Assembly: GCF_017916255.1 (NCBI RefSeq)
Contig: NZ_CP072827.1
Coordinates: 4,365,501-4,429,500, forward strand
Reading direction: 5' to 3'
Origin: Streptomyces mobaraensis NBRC 13819 = DSM 40847
Lineage (GTDB): Bacteria > Actinomycetota > Actinomycetes > Streptomycetales > Streptomycetaceae
DNA: 64,000 bases
A model generated the notes under the pieces. That model was not told the origin of the DNA, made no database searches, and saw nothing but the letters and a program-made list of their open reading frames with translations. This document shows positions 8,917 through 16,101 of this stretch, one piece after another. Each line of letters opens with the position of its first letter. Position 1 is the stretch's first letter. Made by a program: the position numbers and the translations under genes.

Positions 8917-10527
8917 CTACTTGACGTTGATGGCGGACCAGGCCGCCGCCACCGCCTTGTACTCCGCGCTGTTGTTGCCGTAGAGCGACGCGGCGGCGTT
9001 CAGGGTGCCGGTGCGCGCCTTGGCGTAGTTGGTGTTCGAGGTGAACTGCGTGGTCAGCGCCTTGTACCAGATCTTCTGGGCCTTGTCCCGGCCGATGCCG
9101 GTGACCTTGGACCCGTCGGCGGTCGGGCTGTCGTAGTCCACGCCGTTGATCGTCTTCTTCCCGCTGCCCTCGGAGAGCAGGTAGAAGAAGTGGTTGGCCG
9201 GGCCGGACGAGTAGTGGACGTCCACCCCGCCGATGCCGGAGTACCAGCTGTCCTTGGACTTGCCGTCCTTGCTCGGCTTGTCCATGTAGCGCAGCGGCTT
9301 GCCGTCGCCGTAGATGTTGATCTTCTCGCCGATGAGGTAGTCGCCCACGTCGGTCTTGTTGTTGGCGTAGAACTCGACGGCGGTGCCGAAGATGTCGCTG
9401 GTCGCCTCGTTGAGGCCGCCCGACTCGCCGCTGTACACGAGCTTGGCCGTGGCGGCGGTGACGCCGTGGCTCATCTCGTGGGCCGCCACGTCGAGGGCGG
9501 TGAGCGGGTTCTTGTTGTTCTGGCCGTCGCCGTAGGTCATGCAGAAGCAGGAGTCGGACCAGAAGGCGTTCACGTAGCTGTTGCCGTAGTGGACGCGGGA
9601 GTAGGCGGCCTTGCCGTCGTTGCGGATGCCGTTGCGGCCGAAGACGTTCTTGTAGAAGTCCCAGGTCACGGCCGCGCCGTAGTGCGCGTCGACACCGGCC
9701 GTCTGCCGGCCGCCGCCCCAGGTGTCGGTGCTGTTGGTGAACAGCGAACCGGTGCCGGACGTCCCCTGGTTGAGGTCGTACGTCTTGTGGCCGCCGCGCG
9801 CGCCGTCGTTGAGCTGGTACTGGGAGCCCGACTTGGTGGTGGTCAGCGGCACGGTGCCGCTGTAGGTGCTGGTGCCGGTACCGGTCTCGATGGCCTCGTA
9901 CTGGTACAGCTTCTTGCCGGACGCCGCGTCGGTGATCACGTGCAGCTCGCTCGGGGTGCCGTCCTTCTGCACGCCCGTGACCACGGTCTCGTACGCCAGG
10001 ACCGGCTTGCCCTGCGCGGCCCAGACGACCTTGCGCGGCGCCTGGCCGTCCGCCTTGGCGGTCTTCTGGTCGGCGGCGGCGCTCAGCGCCGACTTCTTCG
10101 CCGCGGCCGGGGCCAGGGAGGCGTCGGTCGAGGGCAGGGCTATGGTCGCGTCGTTCGCCTTGGTGACCGAGCGTCCGGCCTTCGCCTCGTGGACGATCAG
10201 GTCGCCGCCGAGCACGGGCAGCCCGTCGTAGGTGCGCTCGTAGCGCGTGTGGACGGTGCCGTCGGCGTCCTTGACGACGTCGCGGGCGATCAGCTTCTCC
10301 TTGCCGCTCAGGCCGATCTTGGCGGCGGTCGCCGACGCGCCGCTCTGGGCCTCCTGGATGGCGGCGGTGCGCTGGCTCGCGGAGAGCGTCAGTGGCAGCC
10401 CTCCGCTGTCACGGTCACCCGAGGCGCTCGCGCTGCCCGTCTGCACGCCGACGACGACCATGGCCGCGGAGGCGACGAGGGCGGCGGCACGCAGGGCCGT
10501 GGTGCGGGGGGTGGCGGTGAGTCTCAA
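8917..10527 (-). CDS. Secreted M4-family (thermolysin-like) metalloprotease
   Basis: A 536-residue preproenzyme. The signal peptide spans residues 1-35 (RTTALRAAALVASAAMVVVG, cleavage near SASA). The FTP/PepSY inhibitory propeptide runs to about residue 215, followed by the peptidase M4 catalytic and C-terminal domains. The zinc motif HEMSH (near residue 347) and the third ligand in GGLNEATSDIFG are both present. The tail WYKALTTQFT...YGNNSAEYKAVAAAW is typical of the M4 C-terminal domain. It degrades extracellular protein, as expected for a saprophyte. The start is TTG at 10527 behind AGAGGAGA. The upstream ATG at 10653 has no site and would bury the signal peptide. Confidence 0.93.
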   Translation of the reverse strand: MRLTATPRTTALRAAALVASAAMVVVGVQTGSASASGDRDSGGLPLTLSASQRTAAIQEAQSGASATAAKIGLSGKEKLIARDVVKDADGTVHTRYERTYDGLPVLGGDLIVHEAKAGRSVTKANDATIALPSTDASLAPAAAKKSALSAAADQKTAKADGQAPRKVVWAAQGKPVLAYETVVTGVQKDGTPSELHVITDAASGKKLYQYEAIETGTGTSTYSGTVPLTTTKSGSQYQLNDGARGGHKTYDLNQGTSGTGSLFTNSTDTWGGGRQTAGVDAHYGAAVTWDFYKNVFGRNGIRNDGKAAYSRVHYGNSYVNAFWSDSCFCMTYGDGQNNKNPLTALDVAAHEMSHGVTAATAKLVYSGESGGLNEATSDIFGTAVEFYANNKTDVGDYLIGEKINIYGDGKPLRYMDKPSKDGKSKDSWYSGIGGVDVHYSSGPANHFFYLLSEGSGKKTINGVDYDSPTADGSKVTGIGRDKAQKIWYKALTTQFTSNTNYAKARTGTLNAAASLYGNNSAEYKAVAAAWSAINVK

Positions 10528-10886
10528 CTCTGTCTCCTCTGAGGGGGGTTGCGGGCGGCACGGGGTGTGAGCGGCCCGCTGGTGGTGAGAGGTGCAGGAG
10601 CGAATGGAGGAGAGCGTGCCAGCAACTGACCGTTTTTGACAGGGGCGCAACAAGGATGTGATCTGCTGTTATCTAAAAGGGGTCAGTTCCGGTCGGAGTT
10701 CAGAGTTTGGGTTTAGAAAAGGCAGAGTTGGGGCTGTAGTGGCGCGAGTGACACCTGTGACGTGTCGCGAAGCCCCGCCGGGGAAGGGGAGTTCGGGGGG
10801 ATTTCGCCCCACCTGCCGAGCCCCTGCCGGATGGCTCGGCGGCGCCGCGGGGACGACCGCGGCCGGGCCCGGACGAAGGAGGCGGA
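10528..10886. promoter_or_regulatory. Divergent promoter region, protease / acetyltransferase
   Basis: About 360 bases without a gene. The centre (about 10625-10730) is unusually AT-rich for this genome and holds promoter-like pieces such as TTTTTGACAGG and CTGTTATCTAAAAGG. Both divergent genes presumably start transcription here. I found no clear operator or RNA gene. Confidence 0.4.
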
Positions 10887-11444
10887 GTGCAGGTCAGGAC
10901 CTACGCGGAGGGGTGCGTTCCGGCGGAGTTGGCCGCCCGGGCGGACGCGCTGCGCGCCCAGGTGTGGGCCGGCGGCGGACCGCCCGACCCGGCGCTGCGC
11001 CCGGTCGCGATGCTCCTCGTCTCACCCGAGGGCGAGGTGGCGGCGGCGCTCGACGTCCTGACGAAGGAGATCGAGCACGAGGGCGCGCGCTACCGCGCCG
11101 CCGGGCTGAGCGCGGTCGTCACCGACCGGGCCCGGCGGGGCCGTGGGCACGGGCGGCGGCTGGTGGCCGCCGCCCGGGAGTGGATCGCCGCGGACGGGGC
11201 GGACATCGGGCTGTTCACCTGCGACCGGCCGCTGCGGCCCTTCTACGAGAGCGCGGGCTGGGAGGCGCTGGAGGGCACCGTCCTCGTCGGCGGGACACCG
11301 GGTGATCCGTTCCCGAGCGATGGTCCGGGATTCGACAAAGTCACCATGGCCGGATTCTTCACCGCCCGGGCGCGGCGGGCGGCGGGGTCGTTCCGGGGGC
11401 GCCGGATCGGTTTGTACCCCGGGGAGATCGACCGGTTGTGGTGA
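10887..11444 (+). CDS. GNAT family N-acetyltransferase
   Basis: A 185-residue acetyl-CoA-dependent transferase. The acetyl-CoA pyrophosphate loop is visible as VTDRARRGRGHGRRL (R-x-x-G-x-G/A), followed by the helix LVAAAREWIA. FYESAGWEAL is the motif B strand-helix region. The layout, with a C-terminal segment ending GLYPGEIDRLW, is reminiscent of aminoglycoside 2'-N-acetyltransferases, but the substrate is not established. It starts with GTG at 10887, 4 bases after a perfect AAGGAGG. The stop codon lies in the first unit of a small tandem repeat, and a strong hairpin follows. Confidence 0.85.
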   Translation: MQVRTYAEGCVPAELAARADALRAQVWAGGGPPDPALRPVAMLLVSPEGEVAAALDVLTKEIEHEGARYRAAGLSAVVTDRARRGRGHGRRLVAAAREWIAADGADIGLFTCDRPLRPFYESAGWEALEGTVLVGGTPGDPFPSDGPGFDKVTMAGFFTARARRAAGSFRGRRIGLYPGEIDRLW

Positions 11445-11484
11445 GCGCGTTCGCTGGTGAGCGCGTTCGTTGGTGAGCGCGTCC
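11439..11484 (+). repeat. Three tandem 16 bp units at the end of the acetyltransferase gene
   Basis: The unit TGGTGAGCGCGTTCGY is repeated nearly three times (11439, 11455 and 11471). The first copy includes the TGA stop of the acetyltransferase gene. The array ends directly at the terminator hairpin. Confidence 0.7.
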
Positions 11485-11486
11485 AT

Positions 11487-11535
11487 ACACGCACGCACCG
11501 GACGGGCGTGATCGGCCCGTCCGGTGCGTGCGTGT
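11487..11535. terminator. Bidirectional terminator between convergent genes
   Basis: A perfect 21 bp stem (11487-11507 with 11515-11535) encloses a 7-base loop. It is placed between the acetyltransferase (+) and the small antitoxin-like gene (-), so it can serve both. Confidence 0.9.
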
Positions 11536-11560
11536 ACGGGGGAGGGAGCGGCGGGGCGCC

Positions 11561-11749
11561 CTACGGCTGCCCGTCCGTGGGCGGCCGGTTGCCCAGCTGC
11601 TCGTCGATCTTCCGCTGGGCGGCGTCGACTTGGCTCTGGTACTTGTTCCCGGTCTTGGCATCGAAGGCGTCACCGGCCTTGTCGACACCCTGCCGGGCGG
11701 TGTCCTCGTGGCCCTTGAGCAGACCCTTGAGCTTGTCGAGCATGGACAT
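11561..11749 (-). CDS. MT0933-type small antitoxin-like protein
   Basis: A 62-residue highly charged protein (MSMLDKLKGLLKGHEDTARQ, then GVDKAGDAFDAKTGNKY). It matches the pattern of the actinobacterial MT0933/Rv0909 antitoxin family: a short amphipathic helix, then K/G/D-rich repeats around DKAGD and KTGxKY. No partner toxin is adjacent, and many Streptomyces members are solitary and may act as stress or CsbD-like proteins. A perfect AAGGAGG lies 6 bases before the first ATG, so this start is preferred to the second ATG two codons in. It shares the 11487-11535 terminator. Confidence 0.8.
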   Translation of the reverse strand: MSMLDKLKGLLKGHEDTARQGVDKAGDAFDAKTGNKYQSQVDAAQRKIDEQLGNRPPTDGQP

Positions 11750-11876
11750 GGGCGTCCTCCTTACGCATGCCTGACCTACCCAGGATCACCGCATTCGCCC
11801 CGGTCCGCACTCCGGCGGCGGTGGCGGGCGCCGTATCCGTCGGGCCCGTCCGTCCCGTGTCCGCCGCCCGCGTCCG

Positions 11877-12161
11877 TCAGCGCCCGCCCCAGGGCACGTC
11901 GCCCGACCGGTCCTCGGGTCCGATCGTCGGGTCGAGGAGCGACTCGTACGACCCCGTTCCCCGGCAGTGCCGGCACTGGCCCGTGCGGTGCACGGTGTCG
12001 GCCGGGCCGCGGAACGGGTCGGGGCCGGGGTTGTGGGCGAGCACGCGGGGGACGAAGCCGGATCCCTGGCACCAGTGGCAGACCGGGTGCGGACGGTGGC
12101 CGTCCGCGTCGTCGTCGCCGGGCTCGGGGGCGGGCTCCTGGGGTTCCTCGCTGTCGGCCAT
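11877..12161 (-). CDS. Small zinc-knuckle protein with two CxxCxGxG motifs
   Basis: A 94-residue acidic protein starting MADSEEPQEPAPEPGDDDAD. It carries two DnaJ-type cysteine motifs, CHWCQGSG and CRHCRGTG, separated by about 30 residues, so it likely binds one Zn through four cysteines. There is no J-domain. Such single-finger proteins are usually thought to help protein folding or nucleic-acid binding, but its function is unknown. The start is uncertain. In-frame ATGs at 12218 and 12308 would lengthen it, the latter overlapping the next gene, and none has a clear ribosome site. GC3 supports coding from at least 12161. Confidence 0.6.
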   Translation of the reverse strand: MADSEEPQEPAPEPGDDDADGHRPHPVCHWCQGSGFVPRVLAHNPGPDPFRGPADTVHRTGQCRHCRGTGSYESLLDPTIGPEDRSGDVPWGGR

Positions 12162-12279
12162 CGCGTCCGATGATGACGCCGGGGGGCCCGGCCGTCCCGG
12201 GAAGGGGAGGCGTTTCATCCGTACGGGGAGCCGCGGGGACGGCCCGGACTGCCGTGAAGAGGGCCGCAGGCACCGCGCC

Positions 12280-12753
12280 TCAGTGGAACTGCCCGGGCTC
12301 GTAGTCACCGGCCGGCTGCCGGGTGATGATGTTCAGCCGGTTCACCGAGTTCATGAAGGAGACCAGCACGGCCAGGGCGGTGAGCTGTTCCTCGTCGTAG
12401 TGCTCGGCGGCCTTCGCCCACACCGCGTCGCTGACGCCCGTGGCGGCGTCCGCGACCCGGGTCCCTTCCTCCGCCAGCTCCAGCGCGGCCCGTTCGGCCT
12501 CGGTGAAGACCGTCGCCTCCCGCCATGCCGCGACCAGGTTCAGCCGCACCGGAGCCGCACCCGCGGCGGCGGCCTCCTTGGTGTGCATGTCGATGCAGAC
12601 GGCGCAGCCGTTGATCTGGCTCACGCGCAGCGCCACCAGCTCCTGCGTCTCGGCGGGCAGCGGCGAGTCCTTGAGCGCCCGGCCCACCGCCATGAACTGC
12701 TTCATGATCTTTCCGGCGGTCGGGCTGGCGAAGTAGTCCAGTCGCGCGTTCAT
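12280..12753 (-). CDS. Carboxymuconolactone decarboxylase / AhpD-like protein
   Basis: A 157-residue all-helical CMD-family protein. The AhpD-type active site is INGCAVCIDMHTKEA, with the redox CxxC pair followed by the proton-relay His, around residues 50-62. This predicts alkylhydroperoxidase or thiol-oxidoreductase activity rather than true carboxymuconolactone decarboxylation. The ATG at 12753 is preceded by GGAGGAGC. Earlier in-frame starts would read through the tandem repeat in the promoter region. It is a stand-alone gene whose promoter contains two copies of a 15 bp repeat. Confidence 0.87.
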   Translation of the reverse strand: MNARLDYFASPTAGKIMKQFMAVGRALKDSPLPAETQELVALRVSQINGCAVCIDMHTKEAAAAGAAPVRLNLVAAWREATVFTEAERAALELAEEGTRVADAATGVSDAVWAKAAEHYDEEQLTALAVLVSFMNSVNRLNIITRQPAGDYEPGQFH

Positions 12754-12775
12754 GGCGTGCTCCTCCGTCGTCGTC

Positions 12776-12805
12776 GGTGACTTCACCCTTGGTGACTTCA
12801 CCCTT
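12776..12805 (-). promoter_or_regulatory. Tandem 15 bp repeat upstream of the AhpD-like gene
   Basis: GGTGACTTCACCCTT occurs twice head to tail, 22 bases before the start codon. GGTGACTTCACC is itself nearly palindromic (GGTGA..TCACC), so these may be two regulator sites in the promoter, or a repeat overlapping -10 and -35. Confidence 0.45.
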
Positions 12806-13085
12806 GAGACGAGGCGGCCGGGCACCCTGTGACACGAGCGGATGTGATCCACGCCCCACGCCCCGCTGCCGCCGAGCGGTTCCGGGGGGGTGCCCCTATC
12901 TGTTTCGTCAACCCTGGCGGGGCTGGTTCGTAGGGGTTCGTGCTGGTTTTCGGGAACGTCCCGCGAAGCGGGATGTTCCCGGCGGCTCGGGTGCGGTGCG
13001 GGCAGGGCGGTGGCCGGCGTGGCGGGGGTGGCCGTGCCGGTGACGGGATGGAGCGGGCTGGAAGAGGCAGGGGGTGGGGTGGGTG
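12806..13085. other. Gene-free stretch at the IS110 right boundary, with a strong hairpin
   Basis: No credible gene was found. At 12888-12915 the sequence resembles the right end of the neighbouring IS110 element (compare 14571-14595: GGGTGCC-Y-CTAT...TTTCGTCAA). At 12951-12981 a 14 bp stem (CGGGAACGTCCCGC / GCGGGATGTTCCCG with one G-T pair) closes a GAA triloop. The region is either the long right end of IS110 copy 1 or the relic of a third copy. Confidence 0.4.
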
Positions 13086-14300
13086 TCAGGCAGCGAGGTC
13101 GAGGGCGCGGGGTTCGTAGAGGGTGCCGTTGCGGATCATCGCGTGGATGACGTTCACGCGTTGCCGGGCCAGGCGGAGGATCGCCTGGGTGTGAGTCTTG
13201 CCGCGGGTTCGCTGGCGGTCGTAGTAGATCCGCGAGGACGGGTCGCTCTTGCAGCCGGTCGCGGCGAACGCGGCCTGGAACAGGGCGCGTTTGAGGAGCC
13301 GGTTGCCGCGGTGGGGAGCGTGCTCGCCGCGGATGGAGGTGCCCGAGGACTTCGTTGCGGGGGCGAGTCCGGCGTAGGAGGCGAGGTGTCCGGCGGTGGG
13401 GAAGCCGGTGCCGTCACCGATCGCGACGATCACCGCGGCGGTGGTCCTGACGCCCATGCCGGGCAGGGACGTCAGGAGGTGGAAAAGAGGGAGGGCCTCC
13501 AGCAGGGCGGCGATCTCCTGCTCGGTGGCCTGTCGCTGGGTGTGGGCGGCGGCGAGCTGAGCGGCCAGGCCCGGAACGATCAGCGCGGACGCCTCGGTGC
13601 CGGGAACGACGAGAGTCTGCTCGGCCAGCGCGTCGGAGATCTCCCCGGCCAGCTGCTTCGCCTTGCGCGAGCCGTGCGCTTTGAGCAGGGCCTCGCAGCG
13701 GGCCCGGCCGAGTCTCTTCAGCTTCGCCGGGGAGCCGTGCCGGGCCAGGAGGGCTTGGACGTAGGGGTAGGCCAGGCGCGGGCCGAGCACGCGTTCCAGG
13801 GAGGGGTGGATCTGGGAGAGCAGGCCGCGCAGCCGGTTGGTGGTGCGGTTCACCTCGCCGGCCAGGTCGTTGTCGTAGCCGGTGAGCATGGTCAGCTCGG
13901 CCAGTACCTCGTCGTCACGGTCCACCGCGCGCAAGGTGTGCGGCATGGTCCGGGCGGTCTCGGCGATCACGAACGCGTCGCGGGCGTCTGTCTTGGCCTC
14001 ACCGGGATGCAGGTCGGCGGCCCGCCGCATCGACAGTCCCGGCAGGTAGGCCACCCGGCACCCGCTCGCGCGGGCCACCGTCAGCGGCAGCGCGCCGATG
14101 TTGGCGACCTGGTCCACGATCACCAGGACGGTACCGAACTTCGCCACCAGCTTGGTGAACAGCTCCAGCAGTTTCGGCTCGGTGTTGGGCAGCCGCTTGT
14201 CGTGCACGGTCCTGCCGTCCCCGGTCCGGCCGTGGGCGTGGTGGAACTCCTTGCCCAGGTCCAGGCCGAGGAAGAGATCTGTCGCGGTCGTGTCGACCAT
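13086..14300 (-). CDS. IS110-family transposase (DEDD/Tnp20), copy 1
   Basis: A 404-residue recombinase. The N-terminal RuvC-like DEDD domain has its first Asp in FLGLDLGKEFHHAH and the D-x-x-D pair in AKTDARDAFVIAE. Where the second acidic residue is usually Glu, it has Asp (LVIVDQVANIGALP). The C-terminal Tnp20 domain contains the serine motif SYAGLAPATKSSGTS, then GEHAPHRGNRLLKRALF. It cuts and joins DNA via the Ser, guided by a bridge RNA in characterised IS110 members. The start MVDTTATD aligns with the start of copy 2. A longer frame to 14357 has no support. It appears intact. Confidence 0.92.
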   Translation of the reverse strand: MVDTTATDLFLGLDLGKEFHHAHGRTGDGRTVHDKRLPNTEPKLLELFTKLVAKFGTVLVIVDQVANIGALPLTVARASGCRVAYLPGLSMRRAADLHPGEAKTDARDAFVIAETARTMPHTLRAVDRDDEVLAELTMLTGYDNDLAGEVNRTTNRLRGLLSQIHPSLERVLGPRLAYPYVQALLARHGSPAKLKRLGRARCEALLKAHGSRKAKQLAGEISDALAEQTLVVPGTEASALIVPGLAAQLAAAHTQRQATEQEIAALLEALPLFHLLTSLPGMGVRTTAAVIVAIGDGTGFPTAGHLASYAGLAPATKSSGTSIRGEHAPHRGNRLLKRALFQAAFAATGCKSDPSSRIYYDRQRTRGKTHTQAILRLARQRVNVIHAMIRNGTLYEPRALDLAA

Positions 14301-14572
14301 GTGCGCGTGCCCCTCGCCACTCGTCTCCCCAACTCCCGGCCGTCCCTGCGGCACCACACGCCGGCAACCACGTTACGCAGACATGCCACCCGTGAAGCGG
14401 TCCGGCATTGCGCCGAACCAGAGTGGTCGTCAGGCCCCTCATCAGCGGTCAAGCGGTGCCCCGAAGCCCGGCGGCAACACCCCCCAGGTCATGTACTTCG
14501 ACAGGGGGCACACAGCCATACCGAGCCCGGGGGCCAGGCGCCCCGTTGCGGGGCCACGGAAAAGGTAACGGG
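14301..14572 (-). ncRNA. Candidate bridge RNA region of IS110 copy 1
   Basis: This is the non-coding left end, upstream of the transposase and on the same strand. Four blocks are conserved with copy 2 although the rest diverges: one near 14369-14392, the short CATTGCGCC block, CCTCATCAGCG, and the hairpin block 14478-14510. The last pairs CCCCC with GGGGG around an 18-base loop (AGGTCATGTACTTCGACA). Conservation of structured non-coding sequence at this position is what is known for IS621-type bridge RNAs, whose loops pair with target and donor DNA. Exact RNA ends are unknown. Confidence 0.55.
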
Positions 14573-14589
14573 TGCCTCTATGTCTTTCG

Positions 14590-15792
14590 TCAAGCGAGGC
14601 GGGGGGTTCGGGGTTCGTAGAAGGTGCCGTCGCGGAGCATCGCGAAGAGCACGCTGATGCGGTGCCGAGCGAGGCGGAGAAGGGCCTGTGTGTGGGTCTT
14701 CCCTCTGGCCCGGCACTTGTCGTAGTAGGTGCGGGAGGAGTGGTCGTGCAGGGCGGCGAAGGCGGATAAGAACATCGCGCGTTTGAGCTGGCGGTTGCCG
14801 CCTCTGGGCGCGTGTTCGCCGTGGATCGAGGTGCCCGACTGCTTCGTGGCGGGGGCGAGGCCGGCGTAGGAGGCGAGGTGGGCGGCGGTGGGGAAGCTGG
14901 TGCCGTCGCCGACGGTGACCAGCAAGGTGGCGGCGGTCCTGACCGCGATCCCCGGCATCGAGGTCAGGACCTTTGAAAGAGGGTGGGCCTCCAGCAGGGT
15001 GCTGATCTGGGCTTCCAACGCCCGGCGCTGTTCGTGGACGGCGGCCAGGGAGCGGGCCAGGGACGGGAGCACGACGTCGAGGGTGCCGGTCCCGGGAACG
15101 ACGACGGTTTGTTCGTCGAGTGCGTCGAAGACCTCGTTGATCAGCCGCTCGGCCATGCGCGGGGCCTTGGGTCGCACCAGCTCGACGAGCCTGCGGCGTC
15201 CGGCTTTCCGCAGGGCCTGCGGGGAGCCGTAGCGTTCGAGCAGCCAGGTGACGGCCTGGTGGTCGAGCCGGGGCCCGAGGACTCGTTCCAGGGACGGGTG
15301 GAACTGGGTGAGCAGGCCGCGGATCCGGTTGGAGGTGCGCGTGGCCTCGGCGGCGAGATCCTGGTCGAAACCCACCAGCACGGTGAGCTCGGCGGTGACC
15401 TCATCCGTCAGCTCCAGCGAGCGCAGGGTGTGCGCCATCGTGCGGGCGGCGTCCGCGATCACCGCGGCGTCCTTCGCGTCGGTCTTCGCCTCGCCCGGGT
15501 AGAGGTCGGCGATCCGCCGCATCGCGAGTCCGGGCAGGTAGGCGACCTTGCAGCCGGTGTCGCGGGCGACTGTCAGAGGAAGGGCTCCGATGGAGGCGGG
15601 CTGGTCCACGATCACCAGGACGGTGCCGAACTTCGCGGCGAGCTTGTCGAAGACGGCCCGCAGTCTGGGTTCGTTGTTGGGCAGTTGTTTGTCGAAGACT
15701 TTCTTGCCGGCCGGGGTGAGCCCGTGGCCGTGATGGGCGCTCTTGCCGACGTCCAGGCCGAGGAAGACGCCCACGTCTTCGGTGTCGATCAC
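14590..15792 (-). CDS. IS110-family transposase (DEDD/Tnp20), copy 2
   Basis: A 400-residue relative of copy 1. Its first Asp is in VFLGLDVGKSAHHGHG, Asp sits again at the usual Glu position (LVIVDQPASIGALP), and the D-x-x-D is in AKTDAKDAAVIAD. The serine motif is SYAGLAPATKQSGTS, with GEHAPRGGNRQLKRAMF following. The C-terminus FYEPRTPRLA parallels LYEPRALDLAA of copy 1. The chosen start is GTG at 15792 (IDTEDVGVFLGLDVG), aligned with the copy 1 start. The ATG at 15849 would extend into the conserved non-coding leader. It is intact, so the element may be active. Confidence 0.9.
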   Translation of the reverse strand: MIDTEDVGVFLGLDVGKSAHHGHGLTPAGKKVFDKQLPNNEPRLRAVFDKLAAKFGTVLVIVDQPASIGALPLTVARDTGCKVAYLPGLAMRRIADLYPGEAKTDAKDAAVIADAARTMAHTLRSLELTDEVTAELTVLVGFDQDLAAEATRTSNRIRGLLTQFHPSLERVLGPRLDHQAVTWLLERYGSPQALRKAGRRRLVELVRPKAPRMAERLINEVFDALDEQTVVVPGTGTLDVVLPSLARSLAAVHEQRRALEAQISTLLEAHPLSKVLTSMPGIAVRTAATLLVTVGDGTSFPTAAHLASYAGLAPATKQSGTSIHGEHAPRGGNRQLKRAMFLSAFAALHDHSSRTYYDKCRARGKTHTQALLRLARHRISVLFAMLRDGTFYEPRTPRLA

Positions 15793-16050
15793 CGTGCCCC
15801 CACTCGTCGTTGCGGTGCCGGCCTGTGCGTCGGGGCCGTTCTCGCGCATCCACGTTATGCAGACCTGCCGCCCGCGAACGATCGGGCATTGCGCCTGATC
15901 AGGCGGTGGTCGGGCCTCTCATCAGCGTCTCCGACGGCACCCCTCGGGCCCGGTGACACCACCCCCCAGGTCATCGACTTCGACAGGGGGCAACAGTCAT
16001 GCCGGGCCCGGAGGCCAGCGGCCCTCTTGCAGGACCAGGGAGAACATAAC
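15793..16050 (-). ncRNA. Candidate bridge RNA region of IS110 copy 2
   Basis: The non-coding left end carries the same blocks as copy 1: CACGTTATGCAGACCTGCC (from 15851), CATTGCGCC, CTCATCAGCG, and the hairpin block near 15960-15991 with CCCCC and GGGGG around the loop AGGTCATCGACTTCGACA. The loop differs from copy 1 in two positions (ATGTAC to ATCGAC). That is the kind of change expected if the two RNAs guide to different donor or target sequences. Ends are not defined. Confidence 0.55.
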
Positions 16051-16101
16051 GGGGCGGGCGCGGAGCGCGAAGCCCCCTCCGGCGGAAGGGGGGCTTGGGT
16101 T

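Larger units (their letters stand above)
12891..14572 (-). mobile_element. IS110-family insertion sequence, copy 1
   Basis: The element contains one DEDD-type transposase gene and a 270-base non-coding left end upstream of it. Boundaries are inferred by comparison with copy 2. The left ends match up to TAACGGG (14566-14572 and 16047-16053). The right-end block GGGTGCCYCTAT...TTCGTCAA is found at 12888 and 14571. IS110 elements lack inverted repeats, so the ends carry an uncertainty of a few bases. If the right end lies instead just after the transposase stop, the element starts near 13070. It abuts copy 2 and shares its junction, probably through a common GG core. Confidence 0.7.
14573..16053 (-). 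mobile_element. IS110-family insertion sequence, copy 2
   Basis: An element of about 1.48 kb containing a transposase gene in the same orientation as copy 1, directly abutting it at the 14566-14572 junction. The right end is only about 17 bases beyond the transposase stop, and the left end is marked by TAACGGG at 16047-16053. The nucleotide and protein sequences diverge considerably from copy 1, so this is an independent insertion of a related element, not a recent duplication. Confidence 0.72.

Noticed and set aside
10625..10700. TTGACAGG with TGATCT as a defined sigma-70-type promoter
   Set aside because: The -10 match is poor and either direction is possible, so only a general promoter region is reported.
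12891..16053. Recent duplication of one IS110 element
   Set aside because: Transposase sequences and leaders differ at many positions, so the copies were acquired separately.
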